The position numbers and the translations under genes are program-made. Positions 6,914 through 9,101 of a stretch of DNA of 9,101 bases are shown one piece after another. Positions within the stretch are counted from its first letter, which is position 1. Each line of letters starts with the position of its first letter. The notes below the pieces were generated by a model, which searched no databases, was not told where the DNA came from, and saw only the letters and a program-made list of their open reading frames with translations. The stretch covers positions 1-9,101 of the forward strand of contig DCHL01000002.1 in NCBI GenBank assembly GCA_002317595.1, given 5' to 3'. Origin of the DNA: Lachnospiraceae bacterium UBA1753. GTDB taxonomy: Bacteria > Bacillota > Clostridia > Lachnospirales > Lachnospiraceae.

Positions 6914-7918
6914 CTATCTTCTGCTTCTCAGCTTGTTCTGTAAAAAATAAATCGCGCGGCGCGGTACATACAGAAGCCTGTCTATCTTCTGGTGGAACTG
7001 TGCCTGCTGCTCATACCTGAGTCCCTGATATATCCTGTTCCTGCGGATGGCATCTGCAGGCTCCTGGGAGCATATCATCTTGAGGTAATCTGCCAGGTAG
7101 CCCTCCTTGAGGTAAATCGAAGCCGAGCTACTGCCATCACTCTTAAGTATTGGACTCTCGAGCATCCTCATATATGCCTCATCGTCCTCATCAAGGCGCT
7201 TCACTTCCTCCATGACCTCCTCAAGGGACGCATAGTCATGGCAGTTGATGAAGGCATCAGGATTGAACTCCGTGGCAACATCTGGAGAGCCCCAAACAAT
7301 GGGGACCGTCTTGCCCGCGAAGGCCTCCACTATTTTCTCTGTGGTATATCCAGGAGCGCAGGTGTTCTCGAAGCACATCGTGAACTTATAGGCGCGCTCA
7401 AAGGCAATCTTGTCAGGCACTGGTCCGCCGACGTTGTTCATGTACCGGCCACCGGAGGCAACCTCCCTGTAATCCGTGAGAAGCCTGATCATCTCATCTC
7501 TTGCAGGGTCAGCAATTGCATTGGAGATTACATAGTTGCAGAACTTCCTGTCCGTCGCCTTCACGCCATCAATCACCTGACAGTCATTGTGCTTGTCAAG
7601 CGCCTTATCCACAGCGTCGTTGTACAGCACATAGAGCGGCAGCCTTAAATACCTGTCGCCGAAGGTGATTTCATGGAAGCCCATTCCGTAGTCCACAAGG
7701 TTGAAGTCGGGAAGCAGGTTCTCTCCTGTAAAAAATATCTTCACGCAGGAATACTTAAGGTGCGTCCTTCCGAAGGTACCGCAGAACACGAAATCCGGCT
7801 TGTCCGACAGCTCTATCTCGAAATTTTCCTTCAGGGCATCCGTTATGAAATTGTCTGACTTGTTGAAACTGTCCCAGAAATCCGCAAAGCCGATCCTGAT
7901 TTTTTTCCTACTGCTCAC
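6914..7918 (-). CDS. GT10 alpha-1,3/4-fucosyltransferase
   Basis: A 334-residue enzyme expected to move L-fucose from GDP-fucose to a sugar acceptor, with a GT-B fold. Both GT10 hallmarks are present. The first is FFTGENLLPDFNLVDYGMGF (62-81) followed by RYLRLPLY (89-96), which closely parallels the H. pylori FucT block around its catalytic Glu; Glu66 is the likely counterpart. The second is YKFTMCFENTCAPGYTTEKI (177-196) with VPIVWGSPDVATEFNP (205-220), the GDP-fucose binding site. The heptad repeats found near the C-terminus of H. pylori enzymes are absent. A basic, aromatic tail (about 291-334) may bind the membrane. The start is GTG with AGGGAG 10 bases upstream, and the gene overlaps the preceding GT2 gene by 11 bases. 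No GDP-fucose synthesis gene is in the window. The acceptor and the linkage (1,3 or 1,4) cannot be told. An A7 run lies in codons 5-7. Confidence 0.93.
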   Translation of the reverse strand: MSSRKKIRIGFADFWDSFNKSDNFITDALKENFEIELSDKPDFVFCGTFGRTHLKYSCVKIFFTGENLLPDFNLVDYGMGFHEITFGDRYLRLPLYVLYNDAVDKALDKHNDCQVIDGVKATDRKFCNYVISNAIADPARDEMIRLLTDYREVASGGRYMNNVGGPVPDKIAFERAYKFTMCFENTCAPGYTTEKIVEAFAGKTVPIVWGSPDVATEFNPDAFINCHDYASLEEVMEEVKRLDEDDEAYMRMLESPILKSDGSSSASIYLKEGYLADYLKMICSQEPADAIRRNRIYQGLRYEQQAQFHQKIDRLLYVPRRAIYFLQNKLRSRR

Positions 7919-8732
7919 CCTGATTAATCTCCCTGTTCTGGCCCCTGTGTTTTCTCTGCCAGAGCCTTATCTGCTTCTTTACGAAGGCAGGTAAATAATC
8001 CATTCCAAACTGCTTAATTCTCAGCATAAACAGCTTTTTCTTAAGCTGCTTCTTGCTGTACCTGTAGATTCCGTGGGCATTCATCATCTCCTCGGTCTCC
8101 ACAAAGGTGTCATATATCTTCACCGATGATACCCCGTCAAGGGACACCGTGCAGATAAGCATGCCCGCATCCTCAAACTTTACTCCCGCCTGGTAGCAGG
8201 TCAGAAGGAAATCGTAGTCCGCTGCTATCCTGTATTTCTGATTGAGCGGGTGCTCCATCAGCAGCTCTCTTCTTGCGAACACGCTCTGATGCGAGAAGGG
8301 CATCCTCTGTTCAATCCCTGCGAAGTTCTTGGTGTAAAAATATATCCTTCCACACTCTGTCTCCGCCGCGTCACCATATATCACACCGACATCTGACCAG
8401 TCACGTCCCTCAAAGAGACGCCTAAGGACCGAATCGTCATAGAACTCATCGTCAGCATTCATGAAGTTCACGAATTCTCCGCCTGCATGGGCCACCCCAT
8501 GGTTCATTCCCTCATAGATGCCACTGTCGCTCTCAGAATATACGAAAAAGGGTATATTTTTTTCAAGGAAACGCTGCTCATAGCTCCTCGCAAGTTCTAC
8601 AGAGCCGTCAGTAGAGCCACCGTCCATGACTATGTATTCAAAATCTGTAAAATCCTGGCTAAGTACCGACTCGATGGTCTTCTTGAGACTCGCTCCGGCA
8701 TTAAAGCAGGTCGTAATCACGCTTGCCTTCAA
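7908..8732 (-). CDS. GT2 family glycosyltransferase, WcaA/WfgS-like
   Basis: A 274-residue single-domain GT-A glycosyltransferase. SVITTCFNAGASLKKTIESV (4-23) is the nucleotide-binding strand and loop, and YIVMDGGSTDGS (33-44) holds the donor-binding Asp. SESDSGIYEGMNHGVAHAGG (66-85) is the diagnostic block of a GT2 subgroup common in polysaccharide loci, usually written 'DKGIYDAMNKGI'. NADDEF (92-97) is the DxD equivalent, PFSHQSVFARRELL (145-158) is the acceptor-side motif, and ADYDF (171-175) carries a probable catalytic Asp. The C-terminus (about 227-265) is strongly basic. The start codon is TTG, chosen because AAGGGGG lies 7 bases upstream and residue 1 directly precedes the first strand. 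The gene begins 12 bases after the upstream stop and ends inside the fucosyltransferase gene. It may add the sugar that is later fucosylated, but the order is a guess. Confidence 0.9.
   Translation of the reverse strand: MKASVITTCFNAGASLKKTIESVLSQDFTDFEYIVMDGGSTDGSVELARSYEQRFLEKNIPFFVYSESDSGIYEGMNHGVAHAGGEFVNFMNADDEFYDDSVLRRLFEGRDWSDVGVIYGDAAETECGRIYFYTKNFAGIEQRMPFSHQSVFARRELLMEHPLNQKYRIAADYDFLLTCYQAGVKFEDAGMLICTVSLDGVSSVKIYDTFVETEEMMNAHGIYRYSKKQLKKKLFMLRIKQFGMDYLPAFVKKQIRLWQRKHRGQNREINQGEQ
7929..7934 (-). promoter_or_regulatory. Shine-Dalgarno site for the GTG start of the fucosyltransferase gene
   Basis: AGGGAG on the minus strand, 10 bases before the GTG at 7918 and inside the end of the upstream GT2 gene. 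It supports a non-ATG start that overlaps the upstream coding region. Confidence 0.65.
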
Positions 8733-8739
8733 TTTACGT

Positions 8740-8746
8740 CCCCCTT
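8740..8746 (-). promoter_or_regulatory. Shine-Dalgarno site for the TTG start of the GT2 gene
   Basis: AAGGGGG on the minus strand, 7 bases before the TTG at 8732. Its first two bases are the end of the upstream TAA stop (TAAGGGGG), which favours re-initiation by ribosomes finishing the upstream gene. Confidence 0.75.
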
Positions 8747-9101
8747 ACAGCATGTAGAACACTCTGGTAAAGGGCCAGAGAAGATGGGTGCGAAGCAGTG
8801 TCACAAAGAGCCACACTCCTGCGCGCTGCGACATTGTCAGATACCTACACTTCATTATTCCCACATACTTATTTCTGTAATACTTCGGGAAATACTGCGG
8901 GATAAGCCTTGATGTATATCTGCAGATCTCCTTTAGGAGCTTCGGGTCGCTGCGTCTGCCCTTCTGGCTCTCTGTGGAATAAATATGCTTTCTGTTTGCC
9001 TGAAAAATAAAGTAGGTCATGAAGCTGAGGACCGTAAATTCAAACACGTCCTTATCATTCAGAAGTTCCTCATGACCGAGCACATAGGATACAGCCTGCT
9101 C
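8745..9101 (-). CDS. C-terminal fragment, probable glycosyltransferase
   Basis: The reading frame is open to the right edge, giving 118 visible residues before the TAA. The GTG at 9083 is most likely an internal Val codon, because the frame continues through it without a stop. No catalytic motif is in the visible part. The segment starting near KLLKEICRYTSRLIPQYFPKYYRNKYV (residues ~55-81) is an amphipathic, basic stretch of the kind that ends many GT2 polysaccharide enzymes. It is followed by a hydrophobic end, VWLFVTLLRTHLLWPFTRVF. Position at the head of a run of glycosyltransferase genes also favours that class. The final THLLWPFT resembles KLTLLWPYT at the end of the GT2 protein encoded at 191-1180. 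The assignment rests on context and tail character only; another membrane-associated glycan enzyme is possible. Confidence 0.5.
   Translation of the reverse strand, partial: EQAVSYVLGHEELLNDKDVFEFTVLSFMTYFIFQANRKHIYSTESQKGRRSDPKLLKEICRYTSRLIPQYFPKYYRNKYVGIMKCRYLTMSQRAGVWLFVTLLRTHLLWPFTRVFYML

Noticed and set aside
6992..7648. 218-residue open frame on the plus strand
   Set aside because: It lies wholly antisense to the fucosyltransferase gene, whose motifs are certain. It has no ribosome site or recognisable motif, so it is a shadow frame.
9081..9083. GTG at 9083 as the start of a 112-residue protein
   Set aside because: The frame continues without a stop to the window edge, there is no clear ribosome site, and the sequence looks like a C-terminal end, so this is taken as an internal Val codon.
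1..9101. CRISPR array, tRNA/rRNA, insertion sequence, phage or toxin-antitoxin genes
   Set aside because: No spaced direct repeats, RNA gene patterns, transposase or integrase motifs, or small toxin-antitoxin pairs were seen on either strand.

Overview
The window is one unbroken minus-strand operon of nine genes (seven complete, one cut at each edge) for building and exporting a surface or secreted glycan. The plus strand carries only antisense reading frames. Base composition looks close to 50% GC by eye. Strong AGGAG/GGGGG-type Shine-Dalgarno sites, TTG and GTG starts and tight packing suggest a Firmicute, perhaps a Lachnospiraceae-type Clostridia member. The taxon is an inference from style, not from a marker gene.

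In transcription order (right to left) the genes are: the C-terminal end of a probable glycosyltransferase (9101-8745); a GT2 glycosyltransferase with a TTG start (8732-7908); a GT10 alpha-fucosyltransferase with a GTG start (7918-6914); a left-handed beta-helix acetyltransferase (6900-6190); a glycosyltransferase resembling GNT-I/GT13 enzymes (about 6093-4891); an AsnB-type glutamine amidotransferase (4840-2948); a PglK/MsbA-like ABC exporter (2927-1185); a second GT2 enzyme (1180-191); and the first 63 residues of a DegT/DnrJ/EryC1-type PLP sugar aminotransferase (191 to the left edge). Junctions run from an 11-base overlap to a 50-base gap. The exception is the 69-96 base interval around 6094-6189, which holds two hairpins.

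A working model (inference): the glycosyltransferases assemble a fucosylated oligosaccharide on a lipid carrier. The aminotransferase makes an amino-deoxy sugar nucleotide, the acetyltransferase and the AsnB-like enzyme add acetyl and amide groups, and the ABC protein flips the lipid-linked product. No Wzx, Wzy, initiating phosphoglycosyltransferase, oligosaccharyltransferase or promoter is visible, so the operon extends in both directions and the final acceptor is unknown. The points most worth a second look are the AsnB-like protein, which has His where asparagine synthetases have a conserved Glu in the synthetase site, the GT10 and GNT-I-like enzymes side by side, and the hairpin pair at the start of the GNT-I-like gene.
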